From assembly GCA_937974195.1 (NCBI GenBank), contig CALJIC010000295.1, positions 1-35,874 on the forward strand: 35,874 nt of DNA, written 5' to 3'. The notes under the pieces were generated by a model, which was given only the letters and a program-made list of their open reading frames with translations, did no database searches and was not told the origin of the DNA. Both the position numbers and the translations under genes were made by a program. The stretch is from an uncultured Roseiflexaceae bacterium (GTDB lineage: Bacteria; Chloroflexota; Chloroflexia; Chloroflexales; Roseiflexaceae). Below, piece after piece: positions 1 through 6,459 of this stretch; within the stretch, counting starts at the first letter, position 1; every line of letters starts with the position of its first letter.

Positions 1-32
1 CTAGGAAGAGGGAAGTCCGTCCAGGCGGGAAG

Positions 33-314
33 TCATACCCGGCATGACCTTCGCTGCAGGGCAGCTACGGGCGGAGGGCTGCTTCCCTGAACGGCCGGCG
101 CGCGGCCGAACGGGCTTTGCCAGCTATCGGCGGGCGCCTCAGGGTCGTCGAGCAGCTCGCCGTAGTAAAGCGCAAAGCAAGAGACGCAGATGCCAAACGA
201 GTGGTTCGTCGCGTCGTAGGGCAGGGGGCCGAGCTCGCAACGGCACCAGGCGCAGATCTTCGTGAACCGCTGCGCAGCGGGCTTCGCGGGGGGAGTTTGT
301 TCGGCAAGATTCAT
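33..314 (-). CDS. Small zinc-ribbon protein, function unknown
   Basis: A 93-residue soluble protein with no signal peptide or membrane segment. It has two Cys pairs, C21-x2-C24 (ICAWC) and C43-x2-C46 (GICVSC), with H38 between them, so it probably binds one zinc ion. The spacing resembles the short zinc-ribbon tail ('ICAWCK ... HGICPxC') often found attached to, or beside, bacterial response regulators. Here it is a free protein lying downstream of a stand-alone receiver domain on the same strand (124-nt gap), which suggests a shared signalling role; that is inference. The C-terminal 30 residues are Pro/Ala/Arg-rich and probably disordered. The ATG at 314 has a weak AGGA upstream. No enzyme motif is seen. 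Confidence 0.7.
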   Translation of the reverse strand: MNLAEQTPPAKPAAQRFTKICAWCRCELGPLPYDATNHSFGICVSCFALYYGELLDDPEAPADSWQSPFGRAPAVQGSSPPPVAALQRRSCRV

Positions 315-438
315 AGGTGCCCGTCCTGAGCAGGCGCGCTGGCCTCAAAAGCCGGCAGCCGGGCCGGGGAGCAACCCTCGGGGTTACATGGTACAGAACG
401 CGGCCCGGCGCCGAAAAGTTACTCGGAGGGCGGGATTC

Positions 439-810
439 TCACGAAGGAAGGAGACTGCGCAGCACCTGCGCCAGCTCCGGGATGGTGAACGGCTTCTCGA
501 CGAAGCGCGTCGCGCCGGCGGCGAGGGCCAGCGGCTCGATGCTCCGGTCCGCCGACACCATGACGATCGGCAGCGTGGAGGTGCGGGCGCGCACCTCGCG
601 GATCAGCTCGATCCCGGTGAGGCCGGGCATCCGATAGTTCGTGATCAGCAGGTCACAGCCGTACTGGTCGAAGACCTGCAGCGCCTCCTGGCCGTTGCCG
701 AGCGCGGTGATCGTGACGGCGGGGTAGGTGCGAGCGACCACCCGCGCGAGTACGCCACGAACCCCGGACTGATCGTCCACGATGATGATGTGGTAGGATG
801 TAGTGCTCAT
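439..810 (-). CDS. Stand-alone response-regulator receiver domain with Asn at the phospho-acceptor site
   Basis: A 123-residue single-domain CheY-like receiver with no output domain. The acidic pair is D12-D13 (IIVDDQ), the conserved Thr/Ser position is S86 (MVSAD) and the conserved Lys is K106 (VEKPF). The position that normally takes the phosphate reads LLITNYRMPG, so N58 (codon AAC, plus-strand GTT at 637-639) replaces the usual Asp. Loss of that Asp normally prevents phosphotransfer, so this is probably a pseudo-receiver acting by protein contact, or a domain locked in one state. The rest of the fold is intact, which argues against a decaying gene. It lies upstream of the zinc-ribbon gene on the same strand and may be co-transcribed with it. 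The start at 810 is ATG with a weak ribosome site. Confidence 0.9.
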   Translation of the reverse strand: MSTTSYHIIIVDDQSGVRGVLARVVARTYPAVTITALGNGQEALQVFDQYGCDLLITNYRMPGLTGIELIREVRARTSTLPIVMVSADRSIEPLALAAGATRFVEKPFTIPELAQVLRSLLPS

Positions 811-1320
811 TGGACATACCTAATCTATGAGCGCAGATCCGCAGCGGGATCGTGCGCTCCCGAATATTCATAGCTGGCAGGCCTGCCCGCACGGCCACAC
901 AGACGGGGTGGCCGCGCGGCCTCCACGGCGGCGCAGGTCTCAGATGGCGCAGTCGGGGCGCCGAATAGGCGCACCCGCCCTCACCGCACGGCGGACGGGT
1001 GGTCACACTCAGTCACGAACCGGCCACTCTATCATACCTAAGTGCCAACGACAGACGGTCGTACAGAGCACTCAGCCAGCGTAACGGTGAGGGCCAACGC
1101 GCGGCCGCAGCCGCCCGCCTGCTCGTGCCAGACCGGCCGCCGTGCGCGCCGCGTCCGCCGAACTGCCGAGCCGGCCGCTGGGCCGCGCTCCCCGCATTTG
1201 TACCGAAGAGCGCGGGGCTAAGATGCGCCCGGCGTCACAAACAGCCGCCGTGCGACGACTGAGGCGCGCGACGTGTGCCGGCCGGCCACGAGCCACTGAG
1301 GACAGGCGAGGACTCGGACG
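811..1320. other. Intergenic region between divergent genes
   Basis: About 510 bases between the receiver gene (minus) and the ABC exporter (plus). Open frames here lack recognisable protein character and look like GC-driven shadows. An inverted repeat CCGCGCTC/GAGCGCGG (1183-1190 and 1208-1215, 17-base spacer) lies about 110 bases before the ABC start and overlaps the weak promoter candidate there. No RNA gene or mobile element is recognised. Confidence 0.5.
1198..1224 (+). promoter_or_regulatory. Weak promoter candidate for the ABC exporter operon
   Basis: TTGTAC (1198-1203) and TAAGAT (1219-1224) are separated by 15 bases, shorter than ideal. It overlaps an 8-bp inverted repeat. Only suggestive. 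Confidence 0.25.
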
Positions 1321-2262
1321 GTGACCGAACCAATGATCGAGGCGGCCGGCCTCGTGAAGCGCTACGGCGATGTGACGGCGCTCGACGGAGTGGACCTGTG
1401 CGTCGCCGCGGGCAGCACCTACGCGCTGCTGGGCCCGAACGGCGCCGGCAAGACGACGGCGATCAATATCCTGACCACGCTGACGCCGCCCACGAGCGGG
1501 CGGGCGCGCGTGGCGGGGCACGATGTGATCCAGGCCGCGGCGGCGGTGCGCGCGGCGATCGGCGTCACCTTTCAGGAAAGCATCCTCGACCGCGACCTCA
1601 CGGGGCGGCAGGTGCTGGAGGTCCACGGGCGCCTGTACCGGATGCCGGCGGCCGAGCGGCGCCGGCGGATCGGCGAGCTGGTGGCGCTGGTGCAGCTCAC
1701 AGACGCGATCGACCGGCCGGTGCGGACCTACTCGGGCGGCATGCAGCGCCGCCTGGAGCTTGCGCGCGGGCTGATGACCGACCCGCAGGTGCTGTTCCTG
1801 GACGAGCCGACGCTGGGCCTCGACCCGCAGAACCGCGCGGCGATCTGGGACTACATCCGCGCCCTCCAGCGCGAGCGCGGCCTCACCCTGCTGCTGACGA
1901 CGCACGCGATGGAGGAGGCCGAGGCGCTGGCGGACGTGGTGGGGATCATCGACCGGGGCAAGAAGGTCGCCGAGGGAGCGCCGGCCGCCCTCACGGCCGA
2001 GCTCGGCGCCGACGTCGTTCAGATCGGCGGGCGGGGCGACGCGGAGCAGTTCGCCGGGCGGCTGCGGGCGCTGCCGTTCGTCGGCCACGTGGCCGTCGGC
2101 GCGGATGGGCGGCTCGAGGTGGGCGTCGACAGCGGGCCGCGGCGGCTGGCGGCGATCGTTGCCCAGGCCGGCGACAGCTTCACCATCGAGGAGATCAGCA
2201 CGGCGCGCCTAAGCCTGGGGGATGTGTTCCTGAAGTACACCGGGCGCGCCCTGCGCGACTGA
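1321..2262 (+). CDS. ABC-2 type exporter ATP-binding protein (DrrA-like)
   Basis: A 313-residue cytoplasmic ATPase that should power the permease encoded just downstream. Visible motifs: Walker A GPNGAGKTT (38-46), Q-loop (VTFQES), ABC signature YSGGMQRRLELARG, Walker B VLFLDEPTLGLD and H-loop TTHAMEEAE. The C-terminal extension of about 90 residues after the nucleotide-binding domain is typical of the daunorubicin-resistance (DrrA/CcmA) group, which exports drugs, lipids or polysaccharide. The substrate cannot be told from sequence. The GTG at 1321 is chosen because GCGAGG lies 9 bases upstream; an internal ATG at 1333 is the alternative. The stop is 5 bases before the permease ATG, so the two are an operon. 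Confidence 0.93.
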   Translation: MTEPMIEAAGLVKRYGDVTALDGVDLCVAAGSTYALLGPNGAGKTTAINILTTLTPPTSGRARVAGHDVIQAAAAVRAAIGVTFQESILDRDLTGRQVLEVHGRLYRMPAAERRRRIGELVALVQLTDAIDRPVRTYSGGMQRRLELARGLMTDPQVLFLDEPTLGLDPQNRAAIWDYIRALQRERGLTLLLTTHAMEEAEALADVVGIIDRGKKVAEGAPAALTAELGADVVQIGGRGDAEQFAGRLRALPFVGHVAVGADGRLEVGVDSGPRRLAAIVAQAGDSFTIEEISTARLSLGDVFLKYTGRALRD

Positions 2263-2267
2263 CACTG

Positions 2268-3020
2268 ATGTACGCAACGTTCACCATCTGGCACAAGCAC
2301 ATGACCAAGTTCTTCCGCAACCGCGAGGAGCTTGGCGGGCTGCTGATCCAGCCGATCCTGTGGGTCGCCCTGTTCGGGGTCGGCATGGGGGCGCTGGTGG
2401 GGCGCGTGGGCGAGCGCGACTACCTGACCTTCATGCTGCCCGGCATCCTGGCGCTCACCGCGCTTGGCGGGGCCGCGGGCGGGGGCATGCTGCTGCTGGA
2501 GGAGCGCCTGCGCGGCGTGATGAAGGAGTACCTGGTCGCGCCGATCCCGCGGCTGAGCATCCTGCTCGGGAACGCCGCCAGCACCGTGACCAAGGCGCTG
2601 TTCCAGGCGGCGATCATCCTGGTGGTGGGGGCGCTGATGGGCGCGCGGGTGGCGGCGGGGGCGCCGGGCTGGCTGGCGCTGGTGGTGCTGCTGACGCTCT
2701 TCACGCTGGGATTCGCCGGGATCGCGCTGGCGGTGGCCGCGCGGTCGAGCAGCATCATGGGCTACCACGGGCTGATCTTCCTCTTCAACCTGCCGCTCCT
2801 GTTCGCCTCGAGCGCGCTCTACCCGCTCGGGAGCATGCCCGGCTGGATGCGGGCGCTCGCCCTGGTGAACCCCACGACCTATCTGATCGACGCGCTGCGG
2901 GCGCTGGCCTTCGGCGGCCAGGCGACGATCGCGCTGCCGCTCTCGTTCGCGGTTATCGCGCTGTTCGCGGCCGGCGGCACCGCGCTGGCCCTGCTCGCCT
3001 TCCGAAGAGCGGTGCAGTAG
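2268..3020 (+). CDS. ABC-2 type exporter permease (DrrB-like)
   Basis: A 250-residue integral membrane protein with about six hydrophobic segments, matching the ABC-2 transporter family in size and topology. The N-terminus (MYATFTIWHKHMTKFFRN) is the usual amphipathic cytoplasmic start, followed by a first segment near residues 22-45 and a long hydrophobic run to the end. The Pro/Leu-rich loop LPLLFASSALYPLGSMPGWM followed by NPTTYLIDALR is the characteristic ABC-2 C-terminal signature. It partners the ATPase immediately upstream to form a homodimeric export pore. The ATG at 2268 follows the ATPase stop by five bases, so translation is probably coupled. Substrate unknown. Confidence 0.93.
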   Translation: MYATFTIWHKHMTKFFRNREELGGLLIQPILWVALFGVGMGALVGRVGERDYLTFMLPGILALTALGGAAGGGMLLLEERLRGVMKEYLVAPIPRLSILLGNAASTVTKALFQAAIILVVGALMGARVAAGAPGWLALVVLLTLFTLGFAGIALAVAARSSSIMGYHGLIFLFNLPLLFASSALYPLGSMPGWMRALALVNPTTYLIDALRALAFGGQATIALPLSFAVIALFAAGGTALALLAFRRAVQ

Positions 3021-3040
3021 CGAAGGCCTGCGGCCTTCGC
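3020..3040 (+). terminator. Hairpin at the end of the ABC exporter operon
   Basis: A perfect 9-bp stem GCGAAGGCC / GGCCTTCGC with a 3-base loop starts on the last base of the permease stop codon. No T-run follows, so it could stabilise the mRNA end rather than terminate transcription. Confidence 0.4.
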
Positions 3041-3126
3041 CTGCGGGTGGCGCCTCTTCCGGCGAGCGCCGGACGCCGCGCCGTACCACGGGGCATCGGA
3101 CTCCGCCCGCCACACGAGGCCGGCGC

Positions 3127-3157
3127 TTGCCAAGCAGCACAAGATCAGTGGTATCAT
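3127..3157 (+). promoter_or_regulatory. Candidate extended -10 promoter for the cyclase gene
   Basis: An extended -10 element, TG (3149-3150), one base, then TATCAT (3152-3157), lies in a locally AT-rich patch; TTGCCA (3127-3132) is 19 bases upstream, slightly long. If used, the transcript would carry a leader of about 350 bases before the cyclase start at 3518. Confidence 0.35.
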
Positions 3158-3186
3158 TACAAACTACACAGATGACACGATTGTTG

Positions 3187-3204
3187 TGTGACAGTTTTGT
3201 CACA
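3187..3204. promoter_or_regulatory. Palindrome TGTGAC-N6-GTCACA, possible operator
   Basis: Six-base arms TGTGAC (3187-3192) and GTCACA (3199-3204) around AGTTTT. The half-sites resemble CRP/FNR-family sites, but the TGTGA-to-TCACA spacing is 8 rather than the usual 6. It lies just downstream of the proposed start of transcription for the adenylate cyclase gene. A further TGACAC occurs at 3173-3178. Confidence 0.4.
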
Positions 3205-3233
3205 GTTGCGCACTCCATCGTGCGGCGACCGTG

Positions 3234-3246
3234 GTGTCATTGACAC
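3234..3246. promoter_or_regulatory. Palindrome GTGTCA-T-TGACAC, possible operator
   Basis: A perfect 13-base palindrome with a one-base centre. The half-site TGACAC also occurs at 3173-3178 and is related to the GTGAC/GTCAC arms at 3187-3204, so the region holds several copies of one short motif. Confidence 0.4.
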
Positions 3247-3301
3247 AGCGAATGCGGTGGCCCGGCCCCGCAGCGCCTGATGGGGTTCGAGGCGGCGAGG
3301 T

Positions 3302-3360
3302 CTCCCTCGGAAATCTTTCTTCCGCCGCACTGCGGCGAGGAGAAAGGCGCTCGGAGGGAG
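3302..3360 (+). other. Large two-part stem-loop in the cyclase leader
   Basis: An outer stem CTCCCTC (3302-3308) / GAGGGAG (3354-3360), extendable by T3301-A3361, encloses an internal loop and an inner stem. The inner stem pairs CTTTCTTC + CGCCGCA (3315-3329) with TGCGGCG + GGAGAAAG (3331-3337 and 3339-3346), leaving one bulged A and a tight apex. This is stronger than chance structure. It could be part of a 5' untranslated leader or a small non-autonomous repeat. Confidence 0.5.
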
Positions 3361-3378
3361 AACCAAAGGACACCCCGC

Positions 3379-3413
3379 CCTCCAGATCGCCCGGCGAAAA
3401 GCCGCCCTGGAGG
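3379..3413 (+). other. Nested hairpin in the cyclase leader
   Basis: CCTCCAG (3379-3385) pairs with CTGGAGG (3407-3413), and inside it CGGC (3392-3395) pairs with GCCG (3401-3404) around a GAAAA loop. A competing pairing CCCGCCCT (3374-3381) with AGGGCGGG (3444-3451) would break both this hairpin and the CCCTGT/ACAGGG palindrome at 3434-3447. Confidence 0.45.
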
Positions 3414-3433
3414 ACCTGCGGCCCGTTATCCCT

Positions 3434-3447
3434 CCCTGTAAACAGGG
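3434..3447. repeat. Palindrome CCCTGT-AA-ACAGGG
   Basis: Six-base perfect arms with a two-base centre, 70 bases before the cyclase start. It is too tight to be a stable RNA hairpin on its own, so it is either a DNA-binding site or part of an alternative leader fold with 3374-3381. Confidence 0.35.
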
Positions 3448-3517
3448 CGGGCGGACGACCACGTATGTCGTATTGTTGAATCGACCGCCCGCGATTCCCC
3501 TGTGCGGAGCAGCCCAG

Positions 3518-6439
3518 ATGCACGAGCCGGCGCACATCCTCATCGTCGACGATGATCCAGGCATCCGCCGGATGTTCCAGGTGCTCCTCACCGACACCGG
3601 CTACCGGGTCTCAGTAGCCAGCAGCGGCGAAGAGGCGCTGGCGTACCTCGACCTGGTCACCCCCGACCTGATCCTCATGGACCTGCTGCTGCCGGGCATC
3701 AGCGGGCAGGAGGTGATGGAGAAGGTCAAAGGCGATGAGCGCAAGCCGTTCATCCCGATCATCCTGATCACCGCGCGCGGCGATAAAGAGGCCAAGGTGA
3801 TGGCGCTGGACGCCGGCGCCGACGACTTCCTGGTGAAGCCGGTTGACTTCACCGAGCTGCTGGCGCGGGTGCGCGCGATGCTGCGGCTGCAGCGCAGCCA
3901 GCGCTCGCTGCGCGCCGAGCAGCGCAAGACCGAGCTGCTGCTGCACCTCACGCGTGAGCTCGGCACCACGCTGGACCTCGACCAGCTGCTGACACAGTTC
4001 CTCGACCGCCTGGCGGACGCGGTGGGCGCCATCCGCGCCAGCATCATCCTGGTGACGAGCGAGAACGCGCGCCTGTTCTCGAGCACCAGCTACCGCACCA
4101 GCATGCCGCTCGAGGACATCCTGCGCCACGGGATCGCCGGGTGGGTGCTGCGCGAGCGCCGGCCGGCGATCATCGACGAGACGCGCACGGACACGCGCTG
4201 GGTAGCGGTGACGACGCTGCAGCGCGCGGTGCGCAGCGTGGCCTCCGTGCCGATCATCCGCGAGGACCGCGCGCTCGGCGCGATCACGCTCGTCCACCAC
4301 ACGCCGGGCTACTTCACCGAGGAGCACCTGGAGCTGCTGAACTCGGTGGCGGCGCAGTGCGCGATCGCGCTCGAGAACGCCGAGCTGTTCCGGCTGACGC
4401 AGCGGCAGAAGGATCTGCTCGAGCGCCGCGCCGAGGAGCTGGCGCGCATCAACCAGATGAGCCGCCACCTGGCGGAGCTGATGAGCCCGGATCAGCTGGT
4501 GCGGCTGGTGGCCCACCTCATCCACCACACGTTCGGCTACCAGCGGGTGGCGCTCCTGCTGCGGGAGCCGGAGGGGCTCGTCGTGCGCGCGGTGGCCGGC
4601 TGGGCCGACCACGAGCTGCTCGTCGGCACGTCGGTGGCCGAGGGCAGCAGCATCGCCGGGGCGGCGGTGCAGCAGCAGCAGCCGGTGCGCGTGGCGGACG
4701 TGCACCAGGATCAGACCTACGCCCCGCTGTGGGCGGCCCCGGCCATCCGCTCGGAGATGGCGGTGCCGATCGTCACGGCGCGCGAGGTGTTCGGCGCGCT
4801 GGTTGTGACGAGCGACACCGAGGACGCCTTCGGCGAGGCGGACGTCCGGCTGCTGAGCACGATCGCCAGCCAGCTCGGCGTCGCCCTGGACAACGCCCGG
4901 CTGTTCGACACCGAGCAGCGGCGCGTGCGCCAGCTGGAGCGCGTCAACAAGCTCTCGATCGCCATCACCGCGCAGCTCGACTCGTACGAGAACCTGCGGA
5001 TCGCCGCCGAGGCGATCGCCAACATCTTCGAGGTGCGGCACTGCGGGATCGTGCTGACCGGCGCGGGGCCGGCGGTGGTGGCCCGCAGCGCCGCCAGCGT
5101 CGGGCCGGGCGAGCCGCTGCGCTTCTCGCTGCCGCTGCAGCAGATCGCCGAGGCGATCGAGCTGCGCGCCCCGCTGCTCATCCCATCGGTCAGCGCCGAC
5201 GAGAAGCTGTGCCAGAGCGCCCCGCAGCTCGCCGCGGCCGGCGTCGAGGCGCTCGCGCTGGCGCCGCTGCTCTCGGGCGGGCGGCAGGACGGAATGATCA
5301 TCGTGGACGCCACCGGCCGGCAGCACCAGTTCCTGCAGGGCGAGCTGACGCTGCTGGAGACGATCGCCAGCCTGCTCGCGCAGGTGATGGAGAACGCCCG
5401 CCTGTACCGCGAGGTCGAGAACGAGCGCTCGACGCTGCGCGCGGTGCTGCGCGGAGCGGCCGACCCGATCCTGCTGATCGACCCGCACGACCGGCTGCTG
5501 CTGGCGAACCGCGCCGCCGAGGAGCGGCTGGGCCTGAGCGCGGCGGGGATGCCGCTGAAGGCGCTCGTGCACCAGGAAGAGCTGCTCAGGGCGCTCGGCA
5601 GCGGGCGCAACGGGCACGAGGCGCAGCCGACCTCCGCCCCCAGCGAGGTCACCCTCGACAACGGCGCGACCTTCAGCGTCAGCGTGGCTCCGGTGCGGAA
5701 TGTGGACAACGGCCTGCTCGGGCGGGTCGCCGTGCTGCAGGACATCACGGCGATCAAGGAGCTCGAGCGGCGCGAGCAGGAGCGGCTGCGCAGCATGTTC
5801 CAGCGCTACGTCTCGGCGCAGGTGGTCGAGGAGGTGATGGCGGGCGGCGGCGACTTCGGCGAGCCGGCCGAGCGCGACGTCGTCGTGCTGATCGCCGACC
5901 TGCGCGGCTACACGTCGCTCACCGAAGGGCTGGAGCCGCGGGTGCTGGTGGAGCAGGTGCTCAACCGCTACTTCACGGCGATGATCGATGTGCTCTACCG
6001 CCACGGCGGCACGATCGACAAGTTCCTGGGCGACGGGTTCATCGGCCTGTTCGGCGTCCCGATCGCGCGCGAGGACGACCTGGAGCGGTCGCTGGTCGCA
6101 GCGGTGGACCTGCAGCGGGCCTTCGCCGAGCTTCAGCGCGGCTGGCGCGAGGAGCTGGACCTGGAGATCGGCATGGGCATCGGGCTGGGCTACGGGCGCG
6201 CGGTGGTGGGGCACATCGGCTCGGCGCAGCGGCTGGACTACACGGTGATCGGCGACGTGGTGAACATCGCCAGCCGGCTGAGCGGGCTCTCGAAGGGCGG
6301 CCAGATCTTCGTCTCGTACCACCTGGTGGACGCGCTCCCGCGCGGCTGGCGCACCCCCTGGCCGCTACAGCCGATCGGCCGCGTTCCCCTGAAGGGCAAG
6401 CACGAGCCGCACCTGGTGTACGAGATCGAGTACCGCTGA
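3518..6439 (+). CDS. Multi-sensor class III adenylate cyclase (REC-GAF-GAF-GAF-PAS-CHD)
   Basis: A 973-residue soluble signalling enzyme predicted to make cAMP from ATP. Domains in order: receiver (1-120; D11-D12, phospho-acceptor D55 in LILMDLLLPG, T85, K107), three GAF domains (about 155-300, 325-480, 495-640) separated by coiled coils, a PAS domain (about 645-760, DPILLIDPHDRLLLANRAA) and a C-terminal cyclase homology domain (about 790-970). The catalytic set looks complete: metal Asps D794 (IADLRGY) and D839 (LGDGF), adenine-selecting K835 and D907 (LDYTVIGD), and transition-state N916 and R920. The Lys/Asp pair favours adenylate over guanylate cyclase. The ATG at 3518 is chosen over an upstream TTG at 3473 because GGAG (3506-3509) fits and the receiver begins at once. 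It converges on the histidine kinase gene (20-base gap). Confidence 0.93.
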   Translation: MHEPAHILIVDDDPGIRRMFQVLLTDTGYRVSVASSGEEALAYLDLVTPDLILMDLLLPGISGQEVMEKVKGDERKPFIPIILITARGDKEAKVMALDAGADDFLVKPVDFTELLARVRAMLRLQRSQRSLRAEQRKTELLLHLTRELGTTLDLDQLLTQFLDRLADAVGAIRASIILVTSENARLFSSTSYRTSMPLEDILRHGIAGWVLRERRPAIIDETRTDTRWVAVTTLQRAVRSVASVPIIREDRALGAITLVHHTPGYFTEEHLELLNSVAAQCAIALENAELFRLTQRQKDLLERRAEELARINQMSRHLAELMSPDQLVRLVAHLIHHTFGYQRVALLLREPEGLVVRAVAGWADHELLVGTSVAEGSSIAGAAVQQQQPVRVADVHQDQTYAPLWAAPAIRSEMAVPIVTAREVFGALVVTSDTEDAFGEADVRLLSTIASQLGVALDNARLFDTEQRRVRQLERVNKLSIAITAQLDSYENLRIAAEAIANIFEVRHCGIVLTGAGPAVVARSAASVGPGEPLRFSLPLQQIAEAIELRAPLLIPSVSADEKLCQSAPQLAAAGVEALALAPLLSGGRQDGMIIVDATGRQHQFLQGELTLLETIASLLAQVMENARLYREVENERSTLRAVLRGAADPILLIDPHDRLLLANRAAEERLGLSAAGMPLKALVHQEELLRALGSGRNGHEAQPTSAPSEVTLDNGATFSVSVAPVRNVDNGLLGRVAVLQDITAIKELERREQERLRSMFQRYVSAQVVEEVMAGGGDFGEPAERDVVVLIADLRGYTSLTEGLEPRVLVEQVLNRYFTAMIDVLYRHGGTIDKFLGDGFIGLFGVPIAREDDLERSLVAAVDLQRAFAELQRGWREELDLEIGMGIGLGYGRAVVGHIGSAQRLDYTVIGDVVNIASRLSGLSKGGQIFVSYHLVDALPRGWRTPWPLQPIGRVPLKGKHEPHLVYEIEYR

Positions 6440-6459
6440 CGCGAGGCGCAGCCGCCGAG

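Noticed and set aside
1072..2088. A long minus-strand open frame opposite the ABC ATPase
   Set aside because: Arg/His/Gln-rich shadow of a well-supported gene; no recognisable protein features.
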